A stretch of 64,000 nt of DNA. It comes from Bacteroidota bacterium (lineage in GTDB: Bacteria; Bacteroidota; Bacteroidia; Chitinophagales; Chitinophagaceae). The notes beneath the pieces were generated by a model. The model saw nothing but the letters and a program-made list of their open reading frames with translations. It searched no databases and had not been told where the DNA came from. Shown piece after piece: positions 1 to 9,996 of the stretch. The DNA is taken from assembly GCA_028876495.1 (NCBI GenBank), contig JAGWRO010000023.1:51776-115775 (forward strand). The letters run 5' to 3'. Every line of letters begins with the position of its first letter. Position 1 is the first letter of the stretch. The translations under genes and the position numbers were made by a program.

Positions 1-1345
1 GTACTTTTTCCAATCCTTCATTCGTATAAGGAATGTAAGGCTTGCCAAATTTTTTCCAAACCGCTTGCATATAGTCATCCAGCGTTAAATGATAATCATT
101 ACGCAGTCTGAAATCAAGTGCCAGCGCGGTAACTGCGCCATAATAATAATAAGTAGTAAAAATATTCGGATAATTGGTGCGGTCAATAGAAACACCGGCA
201 TCAGTAAAAACTGCCTGGTTGCTCATGGTAACTTCTGAAAACTCTTTCGAGCCCGGACTGTTCAAAACGTAATTCAACATACCGCCAAGAATACCGCAAT
301 ACTCATTCAAATCTTTAAACCCTGCACGCTGCAAAACGAGCTCGCCATAATATTGCGTAAAACCTTCGGCAAACCAAAGGCTGCTGCTCATATCCGCTTC
401 TTTAAAATCAAAAGGTTCGATATCTCGCGGACGAATACACTTTACATTCCAGCAATGAAAAAATTCGTGGGAGGATGTGCTAAGGACATTCATCACATTA
501 TCAACCAACTGTCCGCGATAAGTAATAAATGTAGAATTCCGGTGTTCCATTCCGTCGCCATGCACAAAAGGATTTACATTCTCAATAAAAGTGTACGTGC
601 CGTAATCATAATCAGGTAGTTCACCAAAAACCGCTTCTTCTTCTTTTACCACTTTTTGTTCCATTGCTGTATATGCGTTCATCAAGCTGTCTGATGCTTT
701 GGCGTGCATTACCAATCGCATTACTTCGTTTTTACCATCCGGATTTTTTACGGTCCATGTGCGCAAATGAAAATCACTCAGCTCTGTCGGCGAATCCATC
801 ATGTATTGAAAATTGCGTGCATAGTAGGTGTTAGTTGCAGGCATTGGTTTCAGTTGAGTAGCCACTTTCCAGTGAAGCGATTGAGGCATGTCGAATTCAA
901 AAGTGATCGGTTCCTGGTCGTGCCCTTCGATCCACATAAACGTGGCAGGCATATTCAAATGCGCTTCAGAAGAATCAATGTCATCATAAGTTCCGTCTCC
1001 ATAATCGCCATATAAAGTGTAGGTGATTTTTACGGTGGATGGATGATGCGCCACTTTATAAATATCACCTGAAACTCTTTCTATTGTCAAAGGCTTATCA
1101 TTGTTGTCGAACGCTTTTACGTTATACACATTCTTCCCAAATTCAGCGGTAGCATATCTTCCCGCAGAAGAACGGCTCATGCGAAAAGTTGCCGGAGCGC
1201 TGCTGAGTTTGTTAACCACCAATTGTACCTGTGCCTCATGATGGCGGTAATTGGCAAAAGAAATTTTATAATGAATGTTTTCCTGGGCAGAACTACGTGT
1301 AGCCGTAAACGTGATAACGACTAAAAGAGCAAGAATTTTTTTCAT
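1..1345 (-). CDS. M61 family (glycyl aminopeptidase-like) metallopeptidase, C-terminus outside window
   Basis: This reading frame is missing from the ORF track because it runs off the left edge. It starts at a clear ATG (complement of 1343-1345) with a signal peptide (MKKILALLVVITFTATRSSA). About 448 residues are visible. Residues ~25-200 look like the beta-rich N-terminal domain of M61 peptidases. The zinc site HEFFH is near residues 293-297, inside the family signature HEFFHCWNVKCIRP, followed by a third-ligand candidate in WFAEGFTQYYGE (E327). Family knowledge: M61 enzymes are exported zinc aminopeptidases, some with a C-terminal PDZ domain, which would lie outside this window. The gene diverges from the sugar isomerase at 1663. 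Substrate unknown. Family call is firm. Confidence 0.9.
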   Translation of the reverse strand, partial: MKKILALLVVITFTATRSSAQENIHYKISFANYRHHEAQVQLVVNKLSSAPATFRMSRSSAGRYATAEFGKNVYNVKAFDNNDKPLTIERVSGDIYKVAHHPSTVKITYTLYGDYGDGTYDDIDSSEAHLNMPATFMWIEGHDQEPITFEFDMPQSLHWKVATQLKPMPATNTYYARNFQYMMDSPTELSDFHLRTWTVKNPDGKNEVMRLVMHAKASDSLMNAYTAMEQKVVKEEEAVFGELPDYDYGTYTFIENVNPFVHGDGMEHRNSTFITYRGQLVDNVMNVLSTSSHEFFHCWNVKCIRPRDIEPFDFKEADMSSSLWFAEGFTQYYGELVLQRAGFKDLNEYCGILGGMLNYVLNSPGSKEFSEVTMSNQAVFTDAGVSIDRTNYPNIFTTYYYYGAVTALALDFRLRNDYHLTLDDYMQAVWKKFGKPYIPYTNEGLEKV

Positions 1346-1662
1346 AGCAATGATTAAAAAGTTTGAGCGTAAAAATAATGCATTGAAGAGAATTTTCTCT
1401 TTTTTGAAAATCGAATAAAAATTTATTTAATAAAGTTTAAACCGGGGGCTGTAAATTCAACCGCATCAAAAAACCATTTTAGCAATTTGTAATAAGCGAT
1501 CCTTTCGCAGTAAACCAATAAAAAATAATCCTTTTTATTTGGTTATTTATCAATGCGAAATGAAAAGCGATTTATTTAAAATTTCTCTTTAAATTTATTC
1601 ACGAAACCGTATTGCATTTTTCAAACCGTCTTCTTAATCTATCATCACAAAATCTACTAATC
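1346..1662. other. 317-bp divergent intergenic region
   Basis: Separates the divergent M61 peptidase and sugar isomerase genes, so it should hold both promoters. I see no exact TAnnTTTG -7 box for either gene. It contains one copy of the 34-bp dispersed repeat (1508-1540, minus orientation). Otherwise AT-rich with no supported ORF. Confidence 0.6.
1508..1540 (-). repeat. dispersed 34-bp intergenic repeat, copy 1
   Basis: On the minus strand it reads AAATAAAAAGG, then an A/T-rich middle and ATTGGTTTACTG. Matches the family consensus AAATAAAAATC-N4-TTATTTGTTGGTTTACTG. It lies in a divergent gap. Confidence 0.6.
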
Positions 1663-2583
1663 ATGAAACTAACCAGGAGAAAATTTCTCGTCAACAGTTC
1701 TATCGCACTTGCAGGAACTATGTTACTGCCCGACTTTATTCTTGCCAATAAAAAAGCCAGCGATCATATTCTCGGCATACAGTTATATTCGGTGCGCGAC
1801 GACATGCAGAAAGATCCGCTGGGGACGCTGAAACAGTTGGCTGCTATGGGTTATAAGAATGTAGAACATGCCAACTATATTGACAGAAAATTTTATGGCT
1901 ATTCTGCTGCAGATTTTAAAAAAGTATTGGATGATCTTGGCCTGTATATGCCGAGCGGCCATACCGTTATGTCGGCTAAAGACTGGAATACCAGCACCAA
2001 AGATTTTACAGATGTATGGAAACAAACCGTTGAAGACGCCGCGATAGTAGGAGAGATGTATGTCATCAGTCCGTGGCTTGATGAGAGCCTTCGTCAAAAT
2101 TATGATGACCTGTTGGCGTTTTTGGATGTATTCAATAAATCGGGTGAACTATGCAAAAAATCAGGATTAAAATTTGGTTACCATAATCATGATTTTGAAT
2201 TTAAATATTCATTGAATGGCAAGCTGATTTATGATATTATTTTAGACAAAACCGATCCTGACCTGGTGTTGCAACAAATTGACATCGGCAATATGTACGG
2301 CGCCGGAGGAAGAGCCTTGGAAATCGTTCAAAAACATCCCGGAAGATTCCAAAGTATGCACGTAAAAGATGAGATCAAAGCGCCGGGCAAAGGCGAGATG
2401 GGCGACAATTACGAAAGCACTGTTCTGGGCAAAGGCATCCTACCCGTAAAAGAAATTGTTGATGTCTTCAAAGCAAAGGGCGGCACTACAGAATTTATTA
2501 TCGAGCAGGAATCTTACCAGGGCAAATCACCGCTTGATTGTTCAAAAGAAGATTTAGCAGTGATGAAGAGCTGGGGATTTTAA
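1663..2583 (+). CDS. Tat-exported sugar phosphate isomerase/epimerase family (TIM barrel)
   Basis: The ORF opens at 1612, but the start is taken at 1663 because it begins directly with a twin-arginine signal (MKLTRRKFLVNSSIALAG), giving 306 aa. The mature part is a xylose-isomerase-like TIM barrel: GIQLYSVRDDM at the first strand, GYHNHDFEF, QQIDIGNMY, MHVKDE and IIEQES, which fit the metal/substrate ligands of the family. Exported members in Bacteroidota are associated with sugar and keto-glycoside catabolism; here that is inference. A paralogue lies at 48946-49857 on the minus strand. It stands alone, convergent with the GH2 gene. Exact substrate cannot be read from the sequence. Confidence 0.88.
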   Translation: MKLTRRKFLVNSSIALAGTMLLPDFILANKKASDHILGIQLYSVRDDMQKDPLGTLKQLAAMGYKNVEHANYIDRKFYGYSAADFKKVLDDLGLYMPSGHTVMSAKDWNTSTKDFTDVWKQTVEDAAIVGEMYVISPWLDESLRQNYDDLLAFLDVFNKSGELCKKSGLKFGYHNHDFEFKYSLNGKLIYDIILDKTDPDLVLQQIDIGNMYGAGGRALEIVQKHPGRFQSMHVKDEIKAPGKGEMGDNYESTVLGKGILPVKEIVDVFKAKGGTTEFIIEQESYQGKSPLDCSKEDLAVMKSWGF

Positions 2584-2630
2584 GTGGGAAAGTTTTCCTG
2601 GTTGGTCAACTTTCAAAAAGTTCAAAATCT

Positions 2631-2663
2631 CAGTAAACAAATAAATAATCCGGATTTATATTT
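2631..2663 (-). repeat. dispersed 34-bp intergenic repeat, copy 2
   Basis: Lies directly against the GH2 stop codon (2664-2666). On the minus strand it reads AAATATAAATC followed by TTATTTATTTGTTTACTG, and it contains the small palindrome AATCCGGATT. Confidence 0.65.
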
Positions 2664-5471
2664 TTAATTATTTGCTATTCCCAACGGGATGATTTTTTTC
2701 TCCACATTCCATCCGCTTACTGCCAATTGAGTTTTGCCGATTGCAATTTTAGCATTCGGAATACTTACTGTAACCGTTGTGCTTTCGTTTGGCGACAATG
2801 AAAAATAATTATCTGACCAAAAAGATGGCAATATCTCTTTCCCATTTTCGATGATCTGCGGATTAATAAAGAAGGCTAATCCTTTGTTAGTATTGGAGAT
2901 TTGCAATGTCCATTTTGTTTCGTTTTTCAGCTTTTCGGTTTTAATCACTTTTACTTTTACCTCAGCGGCAGGCATTTCTTTTAATACTTTAAAATTATGA
3001 TCGGGAGCAAACCAATAAGTATTCTGCGAAATGGTTTTTCCTGTTGCATTTTTAAGAGATAAAACCACAAACGAAACTCCGTTTTCTTTTGCCAAAACGT
3101 TTTGCAGCGATATAGATTCTTTTACATCACTTGCTTTTAAACTCATCGCTTTATTTTGGCTGAATAATAATTTACTGTTCAGATCGTACACCTTAACTTC
3201 TGCTTTTAAACCAACTTGTGATTTATAAGATCGGTTAACAATTGCAACTACCGAATCATCGAGGTTCAATTGAATATGCACCGGCTCACAGGCTCTTTTC
3301 ATAAAATAATATCCCGCATTCGGGTTCAGATACCAATCATACACCTGCCAGATCACACTTGGAAGAGCCGCATTTAATTTCCACAACATTACGCCACCGG
3401 TTTCATTTAATTTATGTCCAGCAGCTTCAAAAATTCCCCTATAACCATCGGCATTAACCAGTTGCATTTTATCTGAAAAGTCTTTCATGCTTTCAGGCGC
3501 TCCGTATCTTTCAGCCATGGCATTGTAATAGGTATCATAATGGCCGTTGCCCACACACGCATCATGATAACCCCAGGTATTATTTAAAGGAAAAGGTAGG
3601 GTAGAGTCAGGAACAAGGTTATTAATAATTGCCGGTAAAGTTTCGTAAGGCGGCTGGGAAGGAATGCCGGTTTCATCTTTAAAAACCCAGTCTCTTCCCG
3701 CATCAGCGAGTTTGTAATAATGAGCCGCATCCTGCCATGAATAAGGGCCGCCGCTATAAACACCTGAAGGCTGGTCATCAGGCCATGAACCTTTCCAGCC
3801 AGTGGGCAATTTTGCAAAACCTGATGAACTCGGAATAAATGGCCTTGTGCCATCAAGTGTGGCTACATCATTTCGCATCGCATCATACAATTCTTTTCTT
3901 GCATGGCCTTCATTTCCTCCTGTCCAAAGTAATAAACTGGCATGATTTCTAATCCTGTAAATAGTGCTTTCCATATTCCTGATAAAAACATTTCCTTCTA
4001 AAGGCCAGTCGGGTGAGCCTTTAAATTCGCCCTGTGTATCACCTGTTACCCAGAAATCCTGCCAAACCAATAATCCGTATTTGTCGGCCATGTCAAAGAA
4101 AATATCCGGCGGTGCAATGCCGCCGCCCCAGATACGAACCAAATTGATATTTGCATTTCTGCACAAGTGCAGTTCATAATCATAACGGGCTGAATCCCTG
4201 TTGAGCATCATATCAGGAACCCACGCGCCACCATCTAAATGAATCCTTTCCGCATTCACATAAAAATCTCTTCGTGCCCAACCGTTCACCATTACCACTT
4301 TCGAACTCACCGTCCTGATTCCTAAGACAAATGACGTATCATCAGAAATTTGGTTGCCGTTTTGATATTGCAACCGGATGCGGTATAAATTCGGCTGTCC
4401 ATAGCCGTTAGGCCACCATAAATGTGGTTTTTGAATAGTAAACTGTTTAACGTTTTGAGGGCTTAAATGAACATCAGCAGAACCATTTGCATCGATTGAA
4501 ATTTTTTGATTTACGGTAAAAGATGGCCCACTAAAGTTTTCAGGGCTGATCGTAATTTTTAAATTTCCATTTTGTTTTTCTGCACCATAATTGTTTAAAG
4601 AAAGATCGAGCGATAGATGGGCAATATTGGTATCAGGAAGATTAGGAAGCTCTGTTTTGATATGTGGATTTTGAATTACCACCTGCCCTGAAGTGCGTAA
4701 ATAAACCGGTTGCCAGATTCCCATATTTCTGTCACGAACTGCCGGCATCCAGTCCCAGCCTACAGAACAAAGCATCGTTACATTTTTTCCTATATCACCG
4801 GTTGGGCCTCCGTTCGCAAAGAAATCCCCCAGCGCTTTTAATTGTGGTGTAGCGGGTAATCCCGGGTAATCCAACGGATAAATTTTTACGGCAAGAACAT
4901 TGGTTTCTCCGGCATGAATTGTATTAGTCACGTCAAGGCTGTACTGAGCGAACATGCCGGCCATTTGAGAAGAATCTGCGATCTGCTTTCCGTTTACCCA
5001 AACGGCGGCGCGATAATTAATTCCTTTAAAAATCAGTTGAAAATGTTTACCCTTATCACTTTTAGGAACTGTAAAAGTGGTTCGATACCAATAAGGTTTT
5101 TTCCAGGGGTTGGGTTCATTGGGAAGATAGCTATACTGCTCCAGGTTGTACTGGTGATTAAAAGAATCGGAAGCATCAGGAATGAGCATGTTGTTCATGC
5201 CGATATAAGGATCGGGATACACTTTATTGGCAACCAAACCGGTTAGAACTGTTGAAGGAACCTTCACCGGAAACCAATATACACGCGAATTATAGGCCGA
5301 AGTGGAAAGTTCTTTTCCCGTTTCAGTAATTACATAAGAAGATTGCAGGTTAAAATTTGTAAGAGCTATTTGTTTTACATCATGGCTTTGTGCGGTTAGA
5401 AAGGAAGGAGCACAAAAAAGTAAACCCAAAAGAAGAAAATGAACTTTCATATTTCGCATGATACGTTTCAA
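2664..5471 (-). CDS. glycoside hydrolase family 2, exo-beta-glucosaminidase/beta-mannosidase-like
   Basis: Exported GH2 enzyme of 935 aa, a normal length for the exo-beta-D-glucosaminidase/mannosidase branch. The signal peptide fits best from Met8 (MKVHFLLLGLLFCAPSFLTAQ, start ~5450); Met1 and Met5 are alternatives. Order: galactose-binding jelly-roll (residues ~45-260), immunoglobulin-like domain (~265-390), TIM barrel (~395-730), C-terminal beta domains. The catalytic acid/base is probably E521 in WTGGNEGHAR and the nucleophile E600 in FKDETG, by analogy with CsxA-type enzymes. It likely removes terminal beta-linked hexose or glucosamine residues from oligosaccharides in the periplasm or at the surface. 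Family certain; specificity not. Confidence 0.88.
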   Translation of the reverse strand: MKRIMRNMKVHFLLLGLLFCAPSFLTAQSHDVKQIALTNFNLQSSYVITETGKELSTSAYNSRVYWFPVKVPSTVLTGLVANKVYPDPYIGMNNMLIPDASDSFNHQYNLEQYSYLPNEPNPWKKPYWYRTTFTVPKSDKGKHFQLIFKGINYRAAVWVNGKQIADSSQMAGMFAQYSLDVTNTIHAGETNVLAVKIYPLDYPGLPATPQLKALGDFFANGGPTGDIGKNVTMLCSVGWDWMPAVRDRNMGIWQPVYLRTSGQVVIQNPHIKTELPNLPDTNIAHLSLDLSLNNYGAEKQNGNLKITISPENFSGPSFTVNQKISIDANGSADVHLSPQNVKQFTIQKPHLWWPNGYGQPNLYRIRLQYQNGNQISDDTSFVLGIRTVSSKVVMVNGWARRDFYVNAERIHLDGGAWVPDMMLNRDSARYDYELHLCRNANINLVRIWGGGIAPPDIFFDMADKYGLLVWQDFWVTGDTQGEFKGSPDWPLEGNVFIRNMESTIYRIRNHASLLLWTGGNEGHARKELYDAMRNDVATLDGTRPFIPSSSGFAKLPTGWKGSWPDDQPSGVYSGGPYSWQDAAHYYKLADAGRDWVFKDETGIPSQPPYETLPAIINNLVPDSTLPFPLNNTWGYHDACVGNGHYDTYYNAMAERYGAPESMKDFSDKMQLVNADGYRGIFEAAGHKLNETGGVMLWKLNAALPSVIWQVYDWYLNPNAGYYFMKRACEPVHIQLNLDDSVVAIVNRSYKSQVGLKAEVKVYDLNSKLLFSQNKAMSLKASDVKESISLQNVLAKENGVSFVVLSLKNATGKTISQNTYWFAPDHNFKVLKEMPAAEVKVKVIKTEKLKNETKWTLQISNTNKGLAFFINPQIIENGKEILPSFWSDNYFSLSPNESTTVTVSIPNAKIAIGKTQLAVSGWNVEKKIIPLGIANN

Positions 5472-6127
5472 TTTAATGAACCATAAAATTAGCCATACTT
5501 TTCAATTTGTTTGCCGGTAACAAAGCAATTGCACATTTATATTATAAAGAAGATAAAAATGTACCTGTTGTATCTCTTTCAAATTTGTTGACAAGTGAAA
5601 GCACTCAGTGCACTGAAAAAGTTCTGTTTCAAATTAGCCGGTATTCGATATTTCTTTTTCAATTCATCTTCAACGCGATCAACAACCCAAATAAAATTCT
5701 CCTTATTTGTTGGTTCACTGTATCAGAATATAGGGAGAAAACCATTTTTAATAGTTCCTCTATAATTTTTATTTTTTAAAACCTGATCGGTATCATGTAA
5801 AAATCTGATTTGAAACAGCTTTTCAGGGTTTTTGTTCCAATAATTTTATTTCAAATAACTGCCATGAAAAAAAATCCAATAAACGATACCTCCTTAAAAA
5901 GGAATTTAATCGTTAGCAGAAGCTTGTATTTGTTTTCATCAGCCTGATTGTATGGTTATTAATTATACCTCTTAAGACCTGCATAATCTAGAAATCCCCG
6001 GTTTTATCAATATTCAGGTTGTATGTATTGCTTGTATAATTAAATACCTGGCAGAAAAACAGCCATTTCTTACTTATCAGATATAACATCCGCTGTATTT
6101 AATTAAAAATAAAAACACTTATTTATT
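5472..6127. other. 656-bp divergent intergenic region
   Basis: Lies between the GH2 gene and the multihaem cytochrome operon, reading away on both sides. The ORF at 5507-5779 has no recognisable domain and spans a repeat copy, so I do not call it a gene. One copy of the dispersed repeat is at 5689-5721. I found no exact -7 box upstream of 6128 and no transposase remnant. Confidence 0.6.
5689..5721 (+). repeat. dispersed 34-bp intergenic repeat, copy 3
   Basis: AAATAAAATTC followed, after three bases, by TTATTTGTTGGTTCACTG. One of the few copies in a divergent gap rather than beside a gene end. Confidence 0.65.
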
Positions 6128-8161
6128 ATGGAGTTGCATAAACAAAAATGGCATAGCCGGCTAACCATTTGGGTAGTCGGGCTTTTGCTCTTTGAATTGA
6201 TTTCCGGTTTAATAATATACCTGGGTTCTTTCAGTTTAACTACCCAGGCCCTTGTTGTTATACATACAGCCCTCGGGCTTGTAGTAGTTATACCCTATAT
6301 CATTTATCAAATACGACATTGGTTGTCGTACCGTAAGAACCACCTTACTCAGCATAAACTGATAGGTTATATTGCAATGGGTACTGCGGCCGTAGCTGCT
6401 ATAACCGGTCTTCTGTTAACCTACGAAGCTGTATTCCAAACCCGTATAAATTATTTATGGGATCAGATCCATATTGTTGCAACATTTGCCTTTTTGTTAT
6501 CAATAGTACCTCATATAGGGTTATTAATTATCCGCGATTATAAAGCCAATAAGGAGAAGAAAACTCTTTCACTCATAAAAGCTGAAAGAACATTTGGATA
6601 CCGTGTTTTTTTTGTGCTTACCATATTAATAGCTTTCGTGGCTCTTTTCGTTTATGCTTATAATCCGATTCATTTTAATAATAAATTTCCGGCTAATTAC
6701 CAGTTTATGTATGGTAAGAATAAGCCATTTGAGCCGAGCCTTGCCACCACCATAAACGGGCATGCTATCGATGCCCGGCTTTTGGGTAATTCAAAATCCT
6801 GTATGAGTAGTGGTTGTCATACCAATATAGGCCATGAATGGGAAGCCAATGCTCATCGCTATTCTGCCATGGATCCGGCTTTTCGTGTAGTTCAGCATGC
6901 TATGGCCGTTGAAAAAGGTCCTGCATCGACACGATATTGCGGAGGTTGCCACGATCCGATTTCTCTTTTATCCGGTTCCAAGAATCTGGATGATACTAAA
7001 CTCACAAATCCGATGGGATTGGATGAAGGAATATCCTGTGTAAGTTGCCATTCTATAACAAAAGTCGATGTAATGGGGAATGCCCAGTACCAGATTACAA
7101 AACGGGTACCCTATATGTATGAAATAGAAAAAGGAAAAGCAGCCAAGTTTTTGAGTGATTTTTTAATTCGCGCTTATCCACAGTACCATGTTGCGAGTTT
7201 TAACAAAACAATTTTAAAGACGCCGGAATTCTGTGGTTCATGTCATAAACAATTTATTGATAAACAAGTAAACGGTGTAGGAACGGTACAGTTGCAGAAT
7301 CAATATGACAGTTGGCGAAAAAGTCACTGGAATCATCCTGGGGTGGCTACGAAATCGATTGAGTGCCGCGAATGCCATATGCCGCTGGATTCTTCATTTG
7401 ATCCGGCTAACGGAGATCCGTCGGATTATAACAGAACACCCAATGATAATATGCACCGAAGCCACCGATTCCTTGGTGGCAATCAGTTCATGCCAACCTT
7501 ATTGAAACTTCCGGGTGGTAAAAAACAAGTAGAATTAGTGGAAAAATGGCTGAAGGGAGAAATACAGATTCCGGAAATTAAAAATAAATGGCATAATGGT
7601 GCGGTTCTTCCTATCCAGGTAGAAACTCCTGACACTATTAGTGCCGGACAAGGAGTAGGGATAGATGTGACTGTCACAAACAATAAATCCGGGCATCACT
7701 TTCCTACTGGTCCTCTCGATTTGATACAAGCTTGGATTGAGGTAACCGTAAAAGACAGTTATGGTAATATAGTTTATTCTTCCGGTGTTCTGGATCAGCA
7801 TCACTTCATTCCGCCAGGATCAGTTATCTATCGTGCTCAGCCCGTTGATCAGTTTGGGAGCGATGTAGACAAACATAATTTGTGGAACCTGGTTGGTATA
7901 AAGTTCAGCCGGGCGCTTTACCCCGGATTCAGTGATCAGTTAAAATATAATTTTATTTATAAACCGGGGATACAAGGTAATACTCATACTAACGATACGC
8001 TGTATGTTAATGCTAAATTGTGTTATAGAAAATTCAACCAGTTTGTACTTAACACTTTTTTTTCTGACAATGGCAAAATTGATATCACTGCTCCGGTTAC
8101 TGTTTTATCCAGTGATTCTAAGAAGATAATTGTCAAAAGATCAAACCACACCCATTCGTAA
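6128..8161 (+). CDS. membrane-anchored pentahaem cytochrome c (cytochrome c554/NrfB-like region)
   Basis: 677 aa. Residues 1-180 hold five hydrophobic segments (~12-33, 41-61, 78-98, 113-135, 158-178). His46, His64, His115 and His129 lie in or at the ends of segments 2 and 4 and could ligate b-type haem (inference). The exported part has five c-haem attachment sites: C225..C230-H (CX4CH, CMSSGCH), CGGCH 271, CVSCH 304, CGSCH 369 and CRECH 413. Extra histidines (GHEW, NAHRYS, RSHRF) are possible distal ligands. Residues ~500-670 form a beta-rich domain with GHHFPTG, seen in other multihaem cytochromes. First gene of a tight operon: 5 bp to the CRTAC1-like gene. Probably moves electrons between membrane and periplasm; redox partner unknown. 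Confidence 0.85.
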   Translation: MELHKQKWHSRLTIWVVGLLLFELISGLIIYLGSFSLTTQALVVIHTALGLVVVIPYIIYQIRHWLSYRKNHLTQHKLIGYIAMGTAAVAAITGLLLTYEAVFQTRINYLWDQIHIVATFAFLLSIVPHIGLLIIRDYKANKEKKTLSLIKAERTFGYRVFFVLTILIAFVALFVYAYNPIHFNNKFPANYQFMYGKNKPFEPSLATTINGHAIDARLLGNSKSCMSSGCHTNIGHEWEANAHRYSAMDPAFRVVQHAMAVEKGPASTRYCGGCHDPISLLSGSKNLDDTKLTNPMGLDEGISCVSCHSITKVDVMGNAQYQITKRVPYMYEIEKGKAAKFLSDFLIRAYPQYHVASFNKTILKTPEFCGSCHKQFIDKQVNGVGTVQLQNQYDSWRKSHWNHPGVATKSIECRECHMPLDSSFDPANGDPSDYNRTPNDNMHRSHRFLGGNQFMPTLLKLPGGKKQVELVEKWLKGEIQIPEIKNKWHNGAVLPIQVETPDTISAGQGVGIDVTVTNNKSGHHFPTGPLDLIQAWIEVTVKDSYGNIVYSSGVLDQHHFIPPGSVIYRAQPVDQFGSDVDKHNLWNLVGIKFSRALYPGFSDQLKYNFIYKPGIQGNTHTNDTLYVNAKLCYRKFNQFVLNTFFSDNGKIDITAPVTVLSSDSKKIIVKRSNHTHS

Positions 8162-8166
8162 TACTT

Positions 8167-9987
8167 ATGTCTGTATCCAGAAGAAAACGGTCCATCTTTG
8201 TAACAAGCCTTATAGCAACTGTATTTGCATTGGTATTAGCTCTCTTTTTTTTCAGGAAGCAAAAGGTAAACCTTTATAGTCCCGGAGAAACGGTGAAAGG
8301 CGTTACGGCGGAACTATATAAGCCGGTTCCGAAGAATCATCCGGATGTAGTCTTTACGGATATTACAAAGAGAGCCGGTATCAATTTCACACACTTCTAT
8401 GGAAAACGTAGCACTCAATTACCTGAAGATATGGGATCCGGTGCAGCATGGATTGATTATGACCAGGACGGCTTTGATGACTTATTAGTGGTGAATGAAG
8501 CAGGTCCTTTGACGATGACTCCGGAGGAAGTTAAAAAATCCCCTGCCTATACCAGGCTTTATCATAACAATGGTAACGGAACATTTACAGATGTAACCAC
8601 ACAGTCAGGAATAAACTTTCATGGTTGCGGAATGGGAGTAGCGGTTGGAGATGTTGATAATGATGGTTATCCCGATATTTTTATTAGCGCTTATGGTAAA
8701 AATGTATATTATCATAATAACGGAAATGGCACTTTTGCAGATGAAACCAGTAAAGCCGGATTTGGAGGAAAGGAAGGCTTTTGGACGGGCGCCAGCTGGG
8801 CCGATTATGACAGAGACGGCTTTTTGGATTTGTATGTTTGTGGTTATGTAAAGTACAGTCAATTGGATAAACAGCCAGTATCAACCAGGGATAATAATGA
8901 AGAACCAGCCGGTATTAATCCTTTGTCTTTTCCTCCGCAACGTAACTTATTATATCATAACAACAGAAATGGAACTTTCACAGAAGTAGCCATTCCTGCA
9001 GGAGTTGCCGATCCTAAAGGAAAGAGTCTTTCTGCATCCTGGTGTGATTTTAATAATGATGGTTGGCCTGATTTGTATGTCGCTAATGATGTGTCTGATA
9101 ATGTGCTGTATCTAAATAACGGGGATGGAACATTTAATGAAATTAGTCACCTGGCACACGTGGCTGATTATCGTGGTGCCATGGGTCTTGCTGTCGGAGA
9201 TTGGGACAATGACGGAGATATGGATTTATTTGTAACCCATTGGCTTGCCGAAGAAAATGGTTTTTATATTAATAAGCTTAATACAATAGGTAAAATACCG
9301 GGTACACTACATGCCCTTCAATTTCAGGATGAGGCAGAAAAATATGGCCTTGGCCAGGTTTCATTAGATGATGTGGCATGGGGCACTTCATTTTTTGATT
9401 ATGACAATGATACCCGCCTTGATTTATTGGTGATTAACGGTAGTACCAACCAGCAAGAAGATCATCCAGAATATTTAGTTCCAATGAAAGACCGTCTCTT
9501 TTGGAATGAAGGGCCTGAAAAAGGGTTTGCCGAAGTAACACCAGTTAGTGGTGAAGCATTATCCTATGAAAATGTAGGCAGGGGAGCAGCGTTTGGAGAT
9601 TATGATAATGACGGGGATGTTGATGTGTTTATAGTAAATAATTGTGGCGAGGGGGTGCTATTGAGAAATGACGGCGGGAATAAAAATAACTGGTTGGAAT
9701 TAAAATTGGTGGGTACCAAAAGTAATCGGTCGGCGATCGGGGCCAGAATAAGGATAGTAAGTGGCAAAGTATCTCAAATTCGCGAAGTAAATAATCAGAG
9801 TTCATACTTATCACAAAATAGTCTGACGCAACATTTTGGTTTAGCAAAATATACGAAAGTAGATACGCTTAAAATTCAGTGGCCGAGCGGTCTTAATCAG
9901 CAATTTCTGAATATTCCGATAAATGAACGTATAGAAATAACCGAAGGAGTAAATAGGATTAAAAATTTAAAGAATCTTCATAATTGA
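8167..9987 (+). CDS. CRTAC1-like FG-GAP/VCBS beta-propeller with ASPIC/UnbV domain
   Basis: 606 aa with an N-terminal membrane anchor or uncleaved signal (residues ~9-29). It carries seven calcium-loop repeats of the D-x-D-x-D-G type, for example DYDQDG 97, DVDNDG 162, DYDRDG 213, then DFNNDG, DWDNDG, DYDNDT and DYDNDG, as in a seven-bladed FG-GAP propeller. The last ~110 residues (from NNWLELKLVG) are the ASPIC/UnbV domain. Biochemical function of bacterial CRTAC1 proteins is not established. It is 5 bp after the pentahaem cytochrome and 9 bp before the TPR gene, so the three are almost certainly co-transcribed and probably act together at the periplasmic face. Confidence 0.88.
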   Translation: MSVSRRKRSIFVTSLIATVFALVLALFFFRKQKVNLYSPGETVKGVTAELYKPVPKNHPDVVFTDITKRAGINFTHFYGKRSTQLPEDMGSGAAWIDYDQDGFDDLLVVNEAGPLTMTPEEVKKSPAYTRLYHNNGNGTFTDVTTQSGINFHGCGMGVAVGDVDNDGYPDIFISAYGKNVYYHNNGNGTFADETSKAGFGGKEGFWTGASWADYDRDGFLDLYVCGYVKYSQLDKQPVSTRDNNEEPAGINPLSFPPQRNLLYHNNRNGTFTEVAIPAGVADPKGKSLSASWCDFNNDGWPDLYVANDVSDNVLYLNNGDGTFNEISHLAHVADYRGAMGLAVGDWDNDGDMDLFVTHWLAEENGFYINKLNTIGKIPGTLHALQFQDEAEKYGLGQVSLDDVAWGTSFFDYDNDTRLDLLVINGSTNQQEDHPEYLVPMKDRLFWNEGPEKGFAEVTPVSGEALSYENVGRGAAFGDYDNDGDVDVFIVNNCGEGVLLRNDGGNKNNWLELKLVGTKSNRSAIGARIRIVSGKVSQIREVNNQSSYLSQNSLTQHFGLAKYTKVDTLKIQWPSGLNQQFLNIPINERIEITEGVNRIKNLKNLHN

Positions 9988-9996
9988 TGAGACCTT

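Noticed and set aside
5507-5779. 90-aa ORF in the GH2/cytochrome gap
   Set aside because: No family resemblance, a low-complexity end, and it spans a dispersed repeat copy.
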